Part shown: one piece after another, positions 44,118-56,085 of the stretch
Layout: the number at the start of each line of letters is the position of its first letter
Numbering within the stretch: position 1 is the first letter of the stretch
From: Hydrogenophaga sp. PBL-H3
GTDB taxonomy: Bacteria > Pseudomonadota > Gammaproteobacteria > Burkholderiales > Burkholderiaceae_C
Assembly (NCBI RefSeq): GCF_010104355.1
Contig: NZ_CP044972.1
Span: 2,666,001 to 2,730,000 of the forward strand
Direction: 5' to 3'
DNA: 64,000 bases
The notes under the pieces: generated by a model
The model's input: only the letters and a program-made list of their open reading frames with translations
The model's database searches: none
Told to the model about the DNA's origin: nothing
Position numbers and translations under genes: made by a program

Positions 44118-45824
44118 ATGGCAGACAGCAAAACCATCCCGATCAAACCCATCAACAGCCGCAGCGCGAACATCACGCAAGGCAAGTCGCGCGCGCCCAA
44201 CCGCTCCATGTACTACGCCATGGGCTACGAGGAAGGCGATTTCGTCAAACCCATGGTGGGCGTGGCCAACGGCCACAGCACCATCACGCCGTGCAACTCG
44301 GGGCTGCAGAAGCTGGCCGACGCGGCGATCGCCGGCATCGAGGAAGCGGGCGGCAACGCGCAGGTGTTCGGCACGCCGACCATCTCCGACGGCATGGCCA
44401 TGGGCACCGAAGGCATGAAGTACTCGCTGGTGAGCCGCGAGGTGATCTCGGACTGCATCGAGACCTGCGTCGGCGGCCAGTGGATGGACGGCGTGGTGGT
44501 GGTCGGCGGTTGCGACAAGAACATGCCCGGTGGCCTGATGGGCATGCTGCGCGCCAACGTGCCGGCGATCTATGTGTACGGCGGCACCATCCTGCCGGGC
44601 CACTGGAAGGGGCAAGACCTCAACATCGTGAGCGTGTTCGAGGCCGTGGGCCAGAACGCTGCCGGCAACCTGAGCGACGAAGACCTGCGGGAAATCGAGA
44701 TGCGCGCCATCCCCGGCACAGGCTCATGCGGCGGCATGTACACCGCCAACACCATGTCCTCGGCGTTCGAGGCACTGGGCATCTCGCTGCCCTACTCCAG
44801 CACCATGGCCAACCCGCACGACGAGAAGATGAACTCGGCCAAGGAATCGGCCAAGGTGCTGATCGAGGCCATCAAGAAAGACATCAAGCCGCGCGACATC
44901 GTGACCAAGAAGGCGATCGAAAACGCGGTGGCAGTGATCATGGCCACCGGCGGGTCGACCAACGCGGTGCTGCACTTCCTGGCCATCGCCCACGCGGCCG
45001 AGGTCGAGTGGACCATCGACGACTTCGAGCGTGTGCGCCAGAAGACCCCCGTGCTGTGTGACCTGAAACCCAGCGGCAAGTACCTCGCGGTGGACCTGCA
45101 CCGCGCCGGCGGCATTCCGCAGGTCATGAAGGTGCTGCTCAACGCGGGTCTGCTGCATGGCGACTGCCTGACCATCAGCGGCCAGACCATTGCCGAGGTG
45201 CTCAAGGACGTGCCCGATGCACCACGCGCCGACCAGGACGTGATCCGCCCGATCGACAAACCCATGTACGAACACGGCCACCTGGCCATCCTCAAGGGCA
45301 ACCTCAGCCCCGAGGGCGCGGTGGCCAAGATCACCGGCCTGAAGAACCCGGTGATGACCGGCCCGGCGCGCGTGTTCGACGACGAGCAGTCCGCCCTGCA
45401 AGCCATCCTGGACGGCAAGATCAAGGCCGGCGACGTGATGGTGCTTCGCTACCTCGGACCCAAGGGCGGCCCGGGCATGCCCGAGATGCTGGCGCCCACC
45501 GGTGCCCTGATCGGCGCGGGACTGGGCGAGAGCGTGGGTCTGATCACCGACGGCCGCTTCAGCGGCGGCACCTGGGGCATGGTGGTGGGCCACGTGGCAC
45601 CCGAGGCCGCGGCTGGCGGCACAATCGCGTTTGTGAACGAAGGCGACAGCATCACCATCGACGCGCACAAACTGCTGCTGGAACTCAACGTGCCGGCGGC
45701 CGAGATCGACAAGCGTCGCGCTGCCTGGAGGGCGCCGGCTCCGCGCTACACGCGCGGCGTGCAGGCCAAGTTCGCGTTCAATGCTTCCAGCGCCAGCAAG
45801 GGCGCCGTGTTGGACAACTATTGA
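44118..45824 (+). CDS. ilvD: Dihydroxy-acid dehydratase
   Basis: 568 residues. Fe-S enzyme that dehydrates dihydroxy-acids in valine, isoleucine and pantothenate synthesis. The long open frame starts far upstream, but the true start is [16 protein letters not shown] at 44118. Cys ligands occur in TPCNSG, GGCDKN and [12 protein letters not shown]. Single gene, divergent from the LysR gene. Confidence 0.96.
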   Translation: MADSKTIPIKPINSRSANITQGKSRAPNRSMYYAMGYEEGDFVKPMVGVANGHSTITPCNSGLQKLADAAIAGIEEAGGNAQVFGTPTISDGMAMGTEGMKYSLVSREVISDCIETCVGGQWMDGVVVVGGCDKNMPGGLMGMLRANVPAIYVYGGTILPGHWKGQDLNIVSVFEAVGQNAAGNLSDEDLREIEMRAIPGTGSCGGMYTANTMSSAFEALGISLPYSSTMANPHDEKMNSAKESAKVLIEAIKKDIKPRDIVTKKAIENAVAVIMATGGSTNAVLHFLAIAHAAEVEWTIDDFERVRQKTPVLCDLKPSGKYLAVDLHRAGGIPQVMKVLLNAGLLHGDCLTISGQTIAEVLKDVPDAPRADQDVIRPIDKPMYEHGHLAILKGNLSPEGAVAKITGLKNPVMTGPARVFDDEQSALQAILDGKIKAGDVMVLRYLGPKGGPGMPEMLAPTGALIGAGLGESVGLITDGRFSGGTWGMVVGHVAPEAAAGGTIAFVNEGDSITIDAHKLLLELNVPAAEIDKRRAAWRAPAPRYTRGVQAKFAFNASSASKGAVLDNY

Positions 45825-45831
45825 TGGGGAA

Positions 45832-46077
45832 TCAGCGCGAGCGACGCTTGGTCTTCATGCCAAGGTTCTCGCGCTGCTTGTCGATGCGGTCCTGCTTCTT
45901 TTTGTCCATCTTCTCCATCACCTTGCGCTTGGTGTAGCCGGTGGAGTCGGCCCAGGCCCACCAGGCCACCGCCAGCGCGAAGGGCGAGAGCACCCACCAC
46001 CAGGACAGGTCCACGGCAAAGCCCACCTCCAGGTACTTCATCAGCATCAAGATCACACCCAGGATCAGCAAATACAT
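45832..46077 (-). CDS. Small Trp-rich membrane protein (TIGR04438-like)
   Basis: 81 residues from MYLLILGVILMLMKYLEV. Two membrane helices, with the Trp-rich join SWWWVLSPFALAVAWWAWAD, followed by a basic coiled tail (KRKVMEKMDKKKQDRIDKQRE). This matches the small Trp-rich family found in Burkholderiales, function unknown. Convergent with ilvD, ending seven bases from it. The longer open frame upstream (to 46194) is not used. Confidence 0.85.
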   Translation of the reverse strand: MYLLILGVILMLMKYLEVGFAVDLSWWWVLSPFALAVAWWAWADSTGYTKRKVMEKMDKKKQDRIDKQRENLGMKTKRRSR

Positions 46078-46210
46078 CACACGCTCCAGTAAATCCAGTA
46101 AAGGCCCGACAAAGCACGGCAAGATTCTGTAAGCGATCGTTTCACCTGTCCCCTGCTTCGCTAAACTCCAGACTGTGCTGGCTTCAGCATTCACTCACAA
46201 GGACAACCCC

Positions 46211-46516
46211 ATGAAACGCGCTCTTCTGATTATGGCCGCCATGACCACGCTGGCCGCTCCCTCGTTCGCCGACGAAGCTCTGGCCAAGAGCAAGAACTGC
46301 ATGGCTTGCCACGCGGTGGACAAGAAGCTCGTGGGCCCGTCTTACAAAGATGTGGCCAAGAAGTACGCCGGCGATGCCAAGGCGGTCGATGCACTGGCCA
46401 CCAAGATCGTCAAAGGTGGCTCCGGCGTGTGGGGCGCGATCCCCATGCCCGCCAACACGCAAGTGAGCGAAGCCGATGCCAGGAAGCTGGCCACCTGGGT
46501 GCTGAGCCAGAAGTAA
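46211..46516 (+). CDS. Class I cytochrome c (c551-like)
   Basis: 101 residues. Signal peptide MKRALLIMAAMTTLAAPSFA, cleaved before DEALAKSK, then one heme c site CMACH (30-34) and a Met ligand in AIPMPAN. Small periplasmic electron carrier, plausible donor to the cbb3 oxidase. Start at 46211, with AAGGA upstream. Its own terminator hairpin is split by the insertion sequence that follows. Confidence 0.94.
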   Translation: MKRALLIMAAMTTLAAPSFADEALAKSKNCMACHAVDKKLVGPSYKDVAKKYAGDAKAVDALATKIVKGGSGVWGAIPMPANTQVSEADARKLATWVLSQK

Positions 46517-46533
46517 TCTTCGGCGCCTTCAAC

Positions 46534-46549
46534 AAAAAACCCGCTCAAA
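46534..46549. terminator. Left half of a bidirectional terminator split by the insertion sequence
   Basis: AAAAAACCCGCT + CAAA here, and (CAAA)TCC + AGCGGGTTTTTT at 47995-48013. Without the insertion and the duplicated CAAA they form one 12-bp stem with loop CAAATCC, flanked by A and T tracts: a two-way terminator between the cytochrome gene and acs, now broken. Confidence 0.85.
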
Positions 46550-46582
46550 TGAACTGACCCCAATAAGTTGGACGGTTATTGA

Positions 46583-47416
46583 TTAGCTGCTCAAGGCCTG
46601 AATCCGGTACTGAACTGGGCTCAGGCCTTTTAGTTTGAGCTTGATGCGGTGGTGGTTGTAGTAGTGGATGTAGCGGTGCAGGCCTTGCTGGAGTTGCTTG
46701 ATGCTTGCGAACTTGTTGAGGTAGAAGAACTCGCTTTTCAGCGTGCCGAAGAAGCTCTCCATCGCAGCATTGTCCAGACAGTTGCCCTTGCGCGACATGC
46801 TTTGTTTCAGTCCATGATCGATGAGTTGGCGTCGGTACGCTGGCATCTGGTACTGCCAGCCCTGATCGGAGTGCAGCAAGGGCCTATCCCGGTCCGAGAG
46901 CCGCGCCAGCGCCTTCTTCAGCATGCGGCTCACCAACGGGAAGACGGGGCGCTCGAGCATCTCGTAGGCCACAATTTCCCCGTTGTAGAGGTCCATCACC
47001 GGGGACAGGTAGAGCTTGTCGCCCTGGACATTGAACTCGGTCACATCCGTCACCCATTTCTGGTTCGGCCCGCTAGCCGCGAATTGCCTATTGAGCAGAT
47101 TGGGAGCTGCGGCGAGCTGGCCACGGTAGGAGCGGTACTTCTTGGGTCGCACCAGGGATTTCAGGCCAAGACCCTGCATCAGACGCTGTACGGTTTTGTG
47201 GTTGACGGCCTCGCCTGCATGGCAAAGGGCGGCAGTGATGCGCCGATATCCGTAGCGGCCCTTGTGGCGCTCGTAGATGGCACGGATACGAGTTTTCAAC
47301 CCAGCGTACCTGTCGCCGGCCTCAAGCACTTTTGCCTGGTAGTAGAACGTGCTGCGCGAGAGCCCTGCGGCCTTGAGCAACGCGGGCAACGGGTAGTCCA
47401 GCCTCAGTTCGATCAC
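46583..47416 (-). CDS. IS3-family transposase OrfB (integrase catalytic part)
   Basis: 277 residues from the ATG at 47416. HTH_21-like N-terminus (LRAIYERHKGRYGYRRITAALCH, split at Arg), then the DDE rve core: Asp in WVTDVTEF, Asp in LHSDQGWQY and Glu in MESFFGTLKSE. Overlaps OrfA by 4 bases; IS3 elements usually make an OrfAB fusion by -1 frameshifting, and a short A-tract (GAAAAAGC) lies just before the OrfA stop. Intact, so transposition is possible. Confidence 0.93.
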   Translation of the reverse strand: MIELRLDYPLPALLKAAGLSRSTFYYQAKVLEAGDRYAGLKTRIRAIYERHKGRYGYRRITAALCHAGEAVNHKTVQRLMQGLGLKSLVRPKKYRSYRGQLAAAPNLLNRQFAASGPNQKWVTDVTEFNVQGDKLYLSPVMDLYNGEIVAYEMLERPVFPLVSRMLKKALARLSDRDRPLLHSDQGWQYQMPAYRRQLIDHGLKQSMSRKGNCLDNAAMESFFGTLKSEFFYLNKFASIKQLQQGLHRYIHYYNHHRIKLKLKGLSPVQYRIQALSS

Positions 47417-47943
47417 GGCTTGCGCTTTTTCTGCGCAGCTTGCCGATTCACTCGAACCAAGGCATCCAATTTTTTTAGGTACGCCACCTCCGCGCGCAGG
47501 TATTCGTTTTCCTGGCGCAGCGCGTCCAGCGTGCGCGCATCGTTGGCATGCGGTGGCGGGGGATCGGGTGGCTTGGGCGCTGTCATCAACTTCGGGCCGC
47601 GTCGTCGTTTGGACTTGAGGGCATCTATACCACCCTCATGATACTGACGCTCCCAAGCCGATACGACGCCCTGCCCGCCGCGTATGTCAAACAGCGCCGT
47701 CACCTGGCGGCACGACAGCTCCTCTCGCCACATCCGGCGTAGCACGTTCAACTTGAACTGCTCGTCGTAGTGGCTGAACTTCTTGCGCAGCCCTTCCATT
47801 CCATGCAGGCGATACCCTTCCACCCAGCGGCGCACTGTCCCGTGGTCCAGCCCGTATCGCAACGCTATCGCTCGTGCGCCCGAAGATTCCGAAAGGTATC
47901 TCTGTACCACTTCGAGCTTGAAGCTCTCATCATGTCTCGCCAT
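47413..47943 (-). CDS. IS3-family transposase OrfA (DNA-binding part)
   Basis: 176 residues from MARHDESFKLEVVQRYL (47943); an upstream frame reaches into the terminal repeat. Two helix-turn-helix domains (residues 1-55 and 60-115) and a C-terminal leucine-zipper-like coil (LDALRQENEYLRAEVAYLKKL), typical of IS150-group OrfA. Ends in a 4-base overlap with OrfB. Confidence 0.92.
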   Translation of the reverse strand: MARHDESFKLEVVQRYLSESSGARAIALRYGLDHGTVRRWVEGYRLHGMEGLRKKFSHYDEQFKLNVLRRMWREELSCRQVTALFDIRGGQGVVSAWERQYHEGGIDALKSKRRRGPKLMTAPKPPDPPPPHANDARTLDALRQENEYLRAEVAYLKKLDALVRVNRQAAQKKRKP

Positions 47944-48031
47944 GAAAAACACCCCAAAGGTTGGATCGATGTCCAACTTTTGGGGTGCAGTTCACAAATC
48001 CAGCGGGTTTTTTGTCGCCTGAACGCCTGGC

Positions 48032-50026
48032 TCAGTTGTTTTCGGACAGCTGATCGAGGATCGCGGGATTCTCGAGGGTCGACGTGTCCTGCGTGATCGC
48101 CTCGCCTTTGGCGATGGAGCGCAGCAGGCGGCGCATGATCTTGCCGCTGCGGGTCTTGGGCAGGTTGTCGCCGAAGCGGATGTCTTTCGGTTTGGCGATC
48201 GGGCCGATCTCCTTGCCCACCCAGTCGCGCAGCACCTTGGCGATGGCCTTGGCCTCTTCGCCTGTGGGGCGCGAGCGCTTGAGCACCACGAAGGCCACGA
48301 TGGCCTCGCCCGTCAAGTCATCAGGGCGGCCCACCACAGCGGCTTCGGCCACCAGGTCGGTCTTGCTCACCAGGGCAGATTCGATCTCCATCGTGCCCAT
48401 GCGGTGGCCCGAGACGTTGAGCACGTCGTCGATGCGCCCGGTGATACGGAAGTAACCCCGGTCAGCGCTGCGCACCGCGCCATCACCAGCCAGGTAGTAG
48501 CCCTTGAGTTCTTCGGGGAAATAGCTCTTCTTGAATCGCTCCGGGTCACCCCAGATGGTACGGATCATCGAAGGCCAGGGCTTCTTGACCACCAGGATGC
48601 CGCCCGAGCCGTTGGGCACATCGACGCCGGCTTCGTCGACGATGGCTGCGGCAATGCCCGGCAGCGGCAGCGTGCACGAGCCCGGCACCAGCGGCGTGGC
48701 GCCCGGCAGCGGCGTGATCATGTGGCCGCCGGTTTCGGTCTGCCAGAACGTGTCCACGATGGGGCAGCGCTCGCCGCCCACGTGTTTGTGGTACCACATC
48801 CAGGCTTCGGGGTTGATGGGCTCCCCCACCGAGCCGAGCAGGCGCAGGCTTGAGAGGTCGGAGCGCGCCGGATGCACTTTTTCGTCACCCTCGGCCGCCT
48901 TGATGAGCGAACGGATCGCCGTGGGCGCGGTGTAGAAGATGGTGCACTTGTGCTTCTCGATCATCTGCCAGAAGCGCCCGGCGTTCGGGTAGGTGGGCAC
49001 GCCTTCGAACACGATCTGTGTGGCGCCCGCGGCCAGCGGGCCGTAGGTCACGTAGGTGTGGCCGGTGATCCAGCCGATGTCGGCAGTGCACCAGAAGATG
49101 TCGTCGGCCTTCAGGTCGAAGGTCCAGTTCATGGTGAGGTTGGCCCACAGCAAGTAGCCGCCGGTGCTGTGTTGCACGCCCTTGGGTTTGCCGGTGGAGC
49201 CGGAGGTGTAGAGCACGAACAGCGGGTGCTCTGCGCTCACCATCTCGGCCGGGCACACATCCGATTCGCTGGCCATCACCTCGTGCATGAAGCTATCGCG
49301 CCCGGCCACCATGTTGCAGGCGGTGGGCGTGCGCTGGAACACGATCACGTTCTGGATGCACTCGCAGCCACCCATGGCAATGCCGTCGTCCACGATGGCC
49401 TTGAGCGGCAGCTCCTTGCCACCGCGCAGCTGGTAGTTGGCGGTGATCACGGCCACGGCACCCGCGTCCTGAATGCGCTCCTGCAGGGCCTTGGCCGAGA
49501 AGCCGCCGAACACCACGCTGTGGGTGGCACCGATGCGCGCGCAGGCCTGCATGGCCACCACGCCCTCGACCGTCATCGGCATGTAGATGACGACGCGGTC
49601 GCCCTTCTTCACGCCGCGCGCCTTGAGCGCATTGGCAAAACGCGAGACCTTGGCCAGCAGTTCCTTGTAGGTGACCTTGGTCACCTCACCGCCATCGGCT
49701 TCAAAGATGATGGCGGTCTTGTTCTCCACCGGCGTGCCCATGTGGCGGTCCAGGCAGTTGTACGAGGCATTGAGCTCACCGTCCTCAAACCACTTGTAAA
49801 ACGGCGCATTGGACGTGTCCAGCGTCTTGGTGAACGGCTTGTTCCAGGTCAGCGTCTCGCGGGCCAGACGGGCCCAGAAACCTTCGAAATCCTTGTCGGC
49901 CTCGTCGCACAGCGCCTGGTAGGCGCCCATGCCAGACACCCGGGCGGCCTTGACGGTCGCAGCAGTGGGTTCAAAAACGCGGTTTTCGACCAGGGTCGAT
50001 TCGATGGACGTCGACGGTGCGGACAT
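48032..50026 (-). CDS. acs: Acetyl-coenzyme A synthetase
   Basis: 664 residues. Makes acetyl-CoA from acetate, ATP and CoA. Start at [16 protein letters not shown] (50026). ANL motifs [25 protein letters not shown] and the C-terminal regulatory Lys in [11 protein letters not shown], whose acetylation inactivates Acs in other bacteria. Together with aceA it supports acetate growth. It converges on the cytochrome/IS region where a terminator is split, so readthrough from or to acs may occur. Confidence 0.97.
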   Translation of the reverse strand: MSAPSTSIESTLVENRVFEPTAATVKAARVSGMGAYQALCDEADKDFEGFWARLARETLTWNKPFTKTLDTSNAPFYKWFEDGELNASYNCLDRHMGTPVENKTAIIFEADGGEVTKVTYKELLAKVSRFANALKARGVKKGDRVVIYMPMTVEGVVAMQACARIGATHSVVFGGFSAKALQERIQDAGAVAVITANYQLRGGKELPLKAIVDDGIAMGGCECIQNVIVFQRTPTACNMVAGRDSFMHEVMASESDVCPAEMVSAEHPLFVLYTSGSTGKPKGVQHSTGGYLLWANLTMNWTFDLKADDIFWCTADIGWITGHTYVTYGPLAAGATQIVFEGVPTYPNAGRFWQMIEKHKCTIFYTAPTAIRSLIKAAEGDEKVHPARSDLSSLRLLGSVGEPINPEAWMWYHKHVGGERCPIVDTFWQTETGGHMITPLPGATPLVPGSCTLPLPGIAAAIVDEAGVDVPNGSGGILVVKKPWPSMIRTIWGDPERFKKSYFPEELKGYYLAGDGAVRSADRGYFRITGRIDDVLNVSGHRMGTMEIESALVSKTDLVAEAAVVGRPDDLTGEAIVAFVVLKRSRPTGEEAKAIAKVLRDWVGKEIGPIAKPKDIRFGDNLPKTRSGKIMRRLLRSIAKGEAITQDTSTLENPAILDQLSENN

Positions 50027-50231
50027 GGGCAGTCTCCTCAAGTGTTGTGAATTCAAGCCAGCCAATGACTGTGGGCACAGGCTCTTACGAGCCACTTACA
50101 GGACCGGCAATGTCCCTGTGCCGCCGCCCCGGGCCATGGGTAAAAGCCCCGGGCCCATGGCGGCTGCCACCCTACAATACAGCGGCTTTGTGGCCGCCCG
50201 TCCCGGGCACCCGGCGCATCGCCCTTCCCTC

Positions 50232-50831
50232 ATGACCGATCCCGTCAAATCCTCCGCCAAGATCAACACCTTGCCCAACCTGATCTTCGCCAGCCGCTGG
50301 CTGCAACTGCCGCTCTACATCGGACTGATTGCAGCCCAATGTATCTACGTCTTCCACTTCTGGGTCGAGCTGGTGCACCTGGTCGAGGCGGCCTTTGGCA
50401 GCCAGGTGGCGCTCGACAAACTGATCAGCAGCATTGGCTACAAAAGTGATGTGCAGCTGACTGGTCTCAACGAGACCGTGATCATGCTGGTGGTGCTGGC
50501 CCTCATCGACGTGGTCATGATCTCCAACCTGCTGATCATGGTGATCGTCGGTGGCTACGAAACCTTCGTCAGCCGGATGAACCTGGAGAGCCACCCGGAC
50601 CAGCCCGAGTGGCTCAGCCACGTGAACGCCTCGGTGCTCAAGGTCAAGCTGGCCACGGCCATCATCGGCATCAGCTCCATCCACCTGCTCAAGACCTTCA
50701 TCAACGCCGCCAACTACGACGAGAAGGTCCTGATGTGGCAGACCATCATTCACGTCGTGTTCCTGCTCAGCGCCATGGCCATCGCCGTCACCGACCGGCT
50801 GATGCAGCAACCGGCAGGTGGCAAGCACTGA
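50232..50831 (+). CDS. YqhA/UPF0114-family membrane protein (TIGR00645)
   Basis: 199 residues, starting MTDPVKSSAKINTLPNLIFAS. Four membrane helices (WLQLPLYIGLIAAQCIYVFHF, TVIMLVVLALIDVVMISNLL and others) with the family's SRWLQLPLY and FVSRM motifs. Function unknown. Divergent from acs over a 205-base region that contains a long GC-rich hairpin near 50118-50165, and convergent with fumC, only four bases away. Confidence 0.88.
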   Translation: MTDPVKSSAKINTLPNLIFASRWLQLPLYIGLIAAQCIYVFHFWVELVHLVEAAFGSQVALDKLISSIGYKSDVQLTGLNETVIMLVVLALIDVVMISNLLIMVIVGGYETFVSRMNLESHPDQPEWLSHVNASVLKVKLATAIIGISSIHLLKTFINAANYDEKVLMWQTIIHVVFLLSAMAIAVTDRLMQQPAGGKH

Positions 50832-50835
50832 AGGC

Positions 50836-52221
<1,386 letters not shown>

Positions 52222-52346
52222 GGCGCTCTCCTGTGTCAGCCGGCGTTGGGGCGACCTGTCAAAATACCGGCTGGCCCACCGTAGCAGACTGTGCGCCAGA
52301 GCGGCCCCCACGGCAACAGCCAACCGACACCAACCTCCCCACCGCC

Positions 52347-53900
52347 ATGACCACGAGCATCCGCCAGAACGACCTGATCGAATCCGTCGCCGCTGCCCTG
52401 CAGTACATCAGCTACTACCACCCGGCCGACTACATTGCCCACCTGGCTCGCGCCTACGAGCGCGAGCAGAGCGCCGCTGCCAAGGACGCCATCGCGCAGA
52501 TCCTGACCAACAGCAAGATGAGCGCCATCGGCCACCGCCCGATCTGCCAGGACACCGGCATCGTCAACGTGTTTCTGAAGGTCGGCATGAACGTGAAGCT
52601 CGACGGCTTCACCGGCAGCCTGGAGGACGCCATCAACGAGGGCGTGCGCCAGGGCTACAACCACCCCGACAACCAGCTGCGCGCCTCGGTCGTGGCCGAC
52701 CCGCAATTCGCCCGCAAGAACACCAAGGACAACACGCCCGCCGTGATCTTCACCGAGCTCGTGCCCGGTGACACGGTGGAGGTGACCGTGGCGGCCAAGG
52801 GCGGCGGCAGCGAAAACAAAAGCAAGATGATCATGCTCAACCCCGGCGACTCGGTGGTCGACTGGGTGATGAAAACCGTGCCCACCATGGGCGCCGGCTG
52901 GTGCCCTCCGGGCATGCTGGGCATCGGCATCGGCGGCACTGCCGAGAAAGCCGTCTTGATGGCCAAGGAAAGCCTGATGGACGACATCGACATGTACGAA
53001 CTGCAGGCCAAGGCGTCCAAGGGCGAGAAGCTCACGCAGGTGGAAGAACTGCGCCTGGAGCTGTTTGACAAGGTCAATGCCCTGGGCATCGGCGCGCAGG
53101 GCCTGGGCGGCCTCACCACCGTGCTCGACATCAAGATCAAGATGTACCCCACGCACGCGGCCAGCAAGCCCGTGGCCATGATCCCCAACTGCGCCGCCAC
53201 GCGCCACGCGCACTTCGTGCTCGACGGCAGCGGTCCGGTCTACCTGGAAGCGCCGAGCCTGGACCTCTGGCCCAACGTGAACTGGGTGCCCGACACCCAG
53301 AAGAGCCAGCGCGTGGACTTGAACACACTGACCAAGGCCGAGGTGGCCAGCTGGAAACCCGGCCAGACCCTGCTGCTCAACGGCAAGATGCTCACCGGCC
53401 GCGACGCCGCGCACAAGCGCATCCAGACCATGCTCGCCCAGGGCGAAAAACTGCCGGTGGACTTCACCAACCGCGTCATCTACTACGTGGGCCCGGTCGA
53501 CCCGGTGCGCGACGAGGCCGTGGGCCCCGCCGGCCCCACCACCGCCACGCGCATGGACGGCTTCACCGACATGATGCTGGAGCAGACCGGCCTGATCGCC
53601 ATGATCGGCAAGGCCGAGCGCGGCCCGGTCGCCATCGAGTCCATCAAGCAGCACAAGAGCGCCTACCTCATGGCCGTGGGCGGCGCGGCCTACCTCGTGT
53701 CCAAAGCCATCAAGCATGCGAAAGTGGTGGGCTTCGAAGACCTGGGCATGGAAGCCATCTACGAGTTCGACGTGGTCGACATGCCGGTGACGGTGGCGGT
53801 GGATTCGGGCGGCACCAGCGCCCACATCACCGGCCCGGCCGAATGGCAGAAGCGCATTGCCTCCGGCGAGTTCAAGGGCATCAGCGTCGCTGCCGCTTGA
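52347..53900 (+). CDS. Fumarate hydratase class I
   Basis: 517 residues from [16 protein letters not shown] (52347); the ORF is open further upstream. Fe-S fumarase with fused alpha and beta domains: first Cys ligand in [10 protein letters not shown], second in [12 protein letters not shown], third in [10 protein letters not shown], and a beta-domain with [11 protein letters not shown] and AVGGAAY. Oxygen-sensitive. Interconverts fumarate and malate. The next gene, murI, starts inside its stop codon. Confidence 0.93.
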   Translation: MTTSIRQNDLIESVAAALQYISYYHPADYIAHLARAYEREQSAAAKDAIAQILTNSKMSAIGHRPICQDTGIVNVFLKVGMNVKLDGFTGSLEDAINEGVRQGYNHPDNQLRASVVADPQFARKNTKDNTPAVIFTELVPGDTVEVTVAAKGGGSENKSKMIMLNPGDSVVDWVMKTVPTMGAGWCPPGMLGIGIGGTAEKAVLMAKESLMDDIDMYELQAKASKGEKLTQVEELRLELFDKVNALGIGAQGLGGLTTVLDIKIKMYPTHAASKPVAMIPNCAATRHAHFVLDGSGPVYLEAPSLDLWPNVNWVPDTQKSQRVDLNTLTKAEVASWKPGQTLLLNGKMLTGRDAAHKRIQTMLAQGEKLPVDFTNRVIYYVGPVDPVRDEAVGPAGPTTATRMDGFTDMMLEQTGLIAMIGKAERGPVAIESIKQHKSAYLMAVGGAAYLVSKAIKHAKVVGFEDLGMEAIYEFDVVDMPVTVAVDSGGTSAHITGPAEWQKRIASGEFKGISVAAA

Positions 53901-54697
53901 AAACCGTCGGTGTGTTCGACAGCGGGGTCGGCGGCCTGAGCGTGCTGCGTGCCCTGCTGGCCGAGTCGCCTGGGGTGCGCTTCATCTATGTGGCCGACAG
54001 CGCCTACGCGCCGTACGGCGAACGCACGGTCAGCGAGATCACCGACCGATCCGAACGCATCACCGCCTGGCTGCGTCAAACCCACCGCATCGATGCCCTG
54101 GTGGTCGCCTGCAACACCGCCACCGCGCTGGCCATCGACAGCCTGCGCGACACCCACCCCGACCTGCCCATCGTGGGCGTGGAGCCCGCGCTCAAGCCCG
54201 CAGCAGCCATGAGCCACACGCGTCACATCGGTGTGCTGGCCACGCGGGGCACGCTCAATAGCGAACGTTTCGCACGCCTGCGCACCCAGCTGGAACGCAC
54301 GGCTTCGAGTCCCGTGCATTTCATCTGCCAGCCCTGCGACGGCCTGGCCGACGCGATCGAGCGTGACGACCTGCAAACTCAACAGGCTCTGTGCAAACGT
54401 TACGCAGCCGCACTGCGCGAGCACGCCCCTGGTGACATGGACACCGTGGTGCTGGGCTGCACGCACTACCCCTTCGCGGCCGACCTGCTGGCGCAGTTTC
54501 TGGGTCCAGACGTGACCTTGGTGGACACCGGCATGGCCGTGGCGCGCCGCACGCGCGACGTGCTGGGCACGTCCATCGAGAACGACTCAGCTGCAGCGCC
54601 GCCCCGGCTGCTGTCGACGGGTGATCCCACCGCGCTCTCACGCGCGGCCAGCCGATGGCTTGGCATTCAGGCCCACGCCGAGAAGCTGGCAGTCTGA
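53897..54697 (+). CDS. murI: Glutamate racemase
   Basis: 266 residues, TTG start at 53897 ([13 protein letters not shown]) overlapping the fumarase stop (TTGA). Makes D-glutamate for peptidoglycan. Asp8 and Ser9 (FDSG), catalytic Cys72 (ACNTAT) and Cys188 (GCTHYP) are all present. The overlap implies translational coupling with a fumarase gene, which is an unusual pairing in function. Confidence 0.95.
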   Translation: MKTVGVFDSGVGGLSVLRALLAESPGVRFIYVADSAYAPYGERTVSEITDRSERITAWLRQTHRIDALVVACNTATALAIDSLRDTHPDLPIVGVEPALKPAAAMSHTRHIGVLATRGTLNSERFARLRTQLERTASSPVHFICQPCDGLADAIERDDLQTQQALCKRYAAALREHAPGDMDTVVLGCTHYPFAADLLAQFLGPDVTLVDTGMAVARRTRDVLGTSIENDSAAAPPRLLSTGDPTALSRAASRWLGIQAHAEKLAV

Positions 54698-54707
54698 GCC
54701 GACGGCG

Positions 54708-56000
54708 CTACCGAAGCGCAGCCTCCCGACCGCGTTTCATGTTGACCGGGATCAGCAGCACCAGCCCGATCACGAACAACACGGCGGTGGACCCAATGGC
54801 CAGCCGCTGGTTGCCCCCGGTCATCCAGGTGATAGCGCCATAGCTCAGCGGTCCGATGATGCTGGCCACGCGGGTGGCAAAGGTCCACAAACCAAAAAAC
54901 TCGGCCAGTTGCGCCGGCGGCGCCAGCATGCCGGCCATGGCCCGGCCTGACGACTGGCTGGACCCCATGCACACGCCCGCAATGGCCGCCGCATACCAGA
55001 ACCCGCCCTTGGTGGTGGTGATGGCCGCGATGATGCAGGTGGCCACCCAGCCCACCAGCGTGATGCCCAGCGCCAGCTTGTGGCCCAGCCGGTCTTGCCA
55101 GTAGCCAAACGCGAACGCGCCCACCATGGCGGCGATGTTGAGCACGAAGATCAGCACCATGGTTTCCTGCTGCACGAAACCGATCACCTGCTCGGCATAG
55201 ATCGCCGCCAGCGTGATTGCTACCGCCACGCCACCCTGGTACGCCGTGGCGCAGGCGAGCAGCCACATGAAGTCCTGGTAGTGCCGCGCCTGCTGAAACG
55301 TGCTGCGCAACTGGCGAAACGACTGACTCCAGGCCGAGCCGGTCACGTCAACCTTGGGCTCGGCGCGCTCGCGCAGAAAAACCAGCGTGAACAGGGACGC
55401 CAGCGCAAACACCACCGCCGTGATCAGCATGGTCACAGGCACGAACTGAGCGGCCTTCTGCCCCTGCCCCTGTGCCCACAACACATAAGCCAGGCTCAAG
55501 CCCAGGGCCAGCATGCCGCCGCAGTAACCCAGACTCCAACCCCATCCGCTCACGCGGCCCATGGCTGCAGGCTTGGCCAGCTCGGGGAGGAATGCCGCCA
55601 CCAGCGACTCGCCCCAGGCAAAAAACACGTTGGACACCACGATGAGCAACACGCCCAACACCACCGCCCCGGGACCCACCAGGGCGAGTGCCGCCGTTGC
55701 AAGCACGCAGCCCGCGGTCGTGAACATCAAGAGTCGCTTCTTGGCCGCGTGTTGATCAGCCCAGGCGCCCATGGCCGGAATGGTCAGCATCACGATCAGG
55801 TGCGACACGCTCAAGGCTGCTGTCCACGCAAACGCGGCCCACTCGGCACCCTGCGCCACCGCACCCACGAAGTAGGCGGCAAACACCGCCGTCAACACCA
55901 CCGTGGTGTAGCCCGAGTTGGCGAAGTCGAACATCGCCCAGCCAAACACCTCGCGCTTGCGCACGCCGGGGTTCAGGGCATCTGTGGAAAAGAAAGACAT
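54708..56000 (-). CDS. MFS transporter, UMF1/Atg22-like
   Basis: 430 residues, 12 hydrophobic helices. MFDFANSGY near the N-terminus and the second-half GYWQDRLGHKLA loop fit the UMF1 (Atg22-like) branch, which exports amino acids or other small molecules. Substrate unknown. Convergent with murI, 10 bases apart. Confidence 0.85.
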   Translation of the reverse strand: MSFFSTDALNPGVRKREVFGWAMFDFANSGYTTVVLTAVFAAYFVGAVAQGAEWAAFAWTAALSVSHLIVMLTIPAMGAWADQHAAKKRLLMFTTAGCVLATAALALVGPGAVVLGVLLIVVSNVFFAWGESLVAAFLPELAKPAAMGRVSGWGWSLGYCGGMLALGLSLAYVLWAQGQGQKAAQFVPVTMLITAVVFALASLFTLVFLRERAEPKVDVTGSAWSQSFRQLRSTFQQARHYQDFMWLLACATAYQGGVAVAITLAAIYAEQVIGFVQQETMVLIFVLNIAAMVGAFAFGYWQDRLGHKLALGITLVGWVATCIIAAITTTKGGFWYAAAIAGVCMGSSQSSGRAMAGMLAPPAQLAEFFGLWTFATRVASIIGPLSYGAITWMTGGNQRLAIGSTAVLFVIGLVLLIPVNMKRGREAALR

Positions 56001-56085
56001 GGACGCTCCGGGCGGCGGGTTGGGGTCCCGCCATGCAGCGCAGTCTAGGGCCTGCGAGTGTCAGGCCGATGCGCGCCGTCGCGGA

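Larger units (their letters stand above)
46550..47994. mobile_element. IS3-family (IS150-like) insertion sequence, 1445 bp
   Basis: Ends are imperfect inverted repeats of 24-25 bases beginning TGAACTG (46550) and ending CAGTTCA (47994), both with CCCC and a GTTGGAC inner part. The 4-bp direct repeat CAAA flanks it (46546-46549 and 47995-47998). It encodes two overlapping minus-strand frames, the OrfA-OrfB layout of IS3. The frames look intact, so it may be active. It lies within a terminator loop. Confidence 0.95.
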
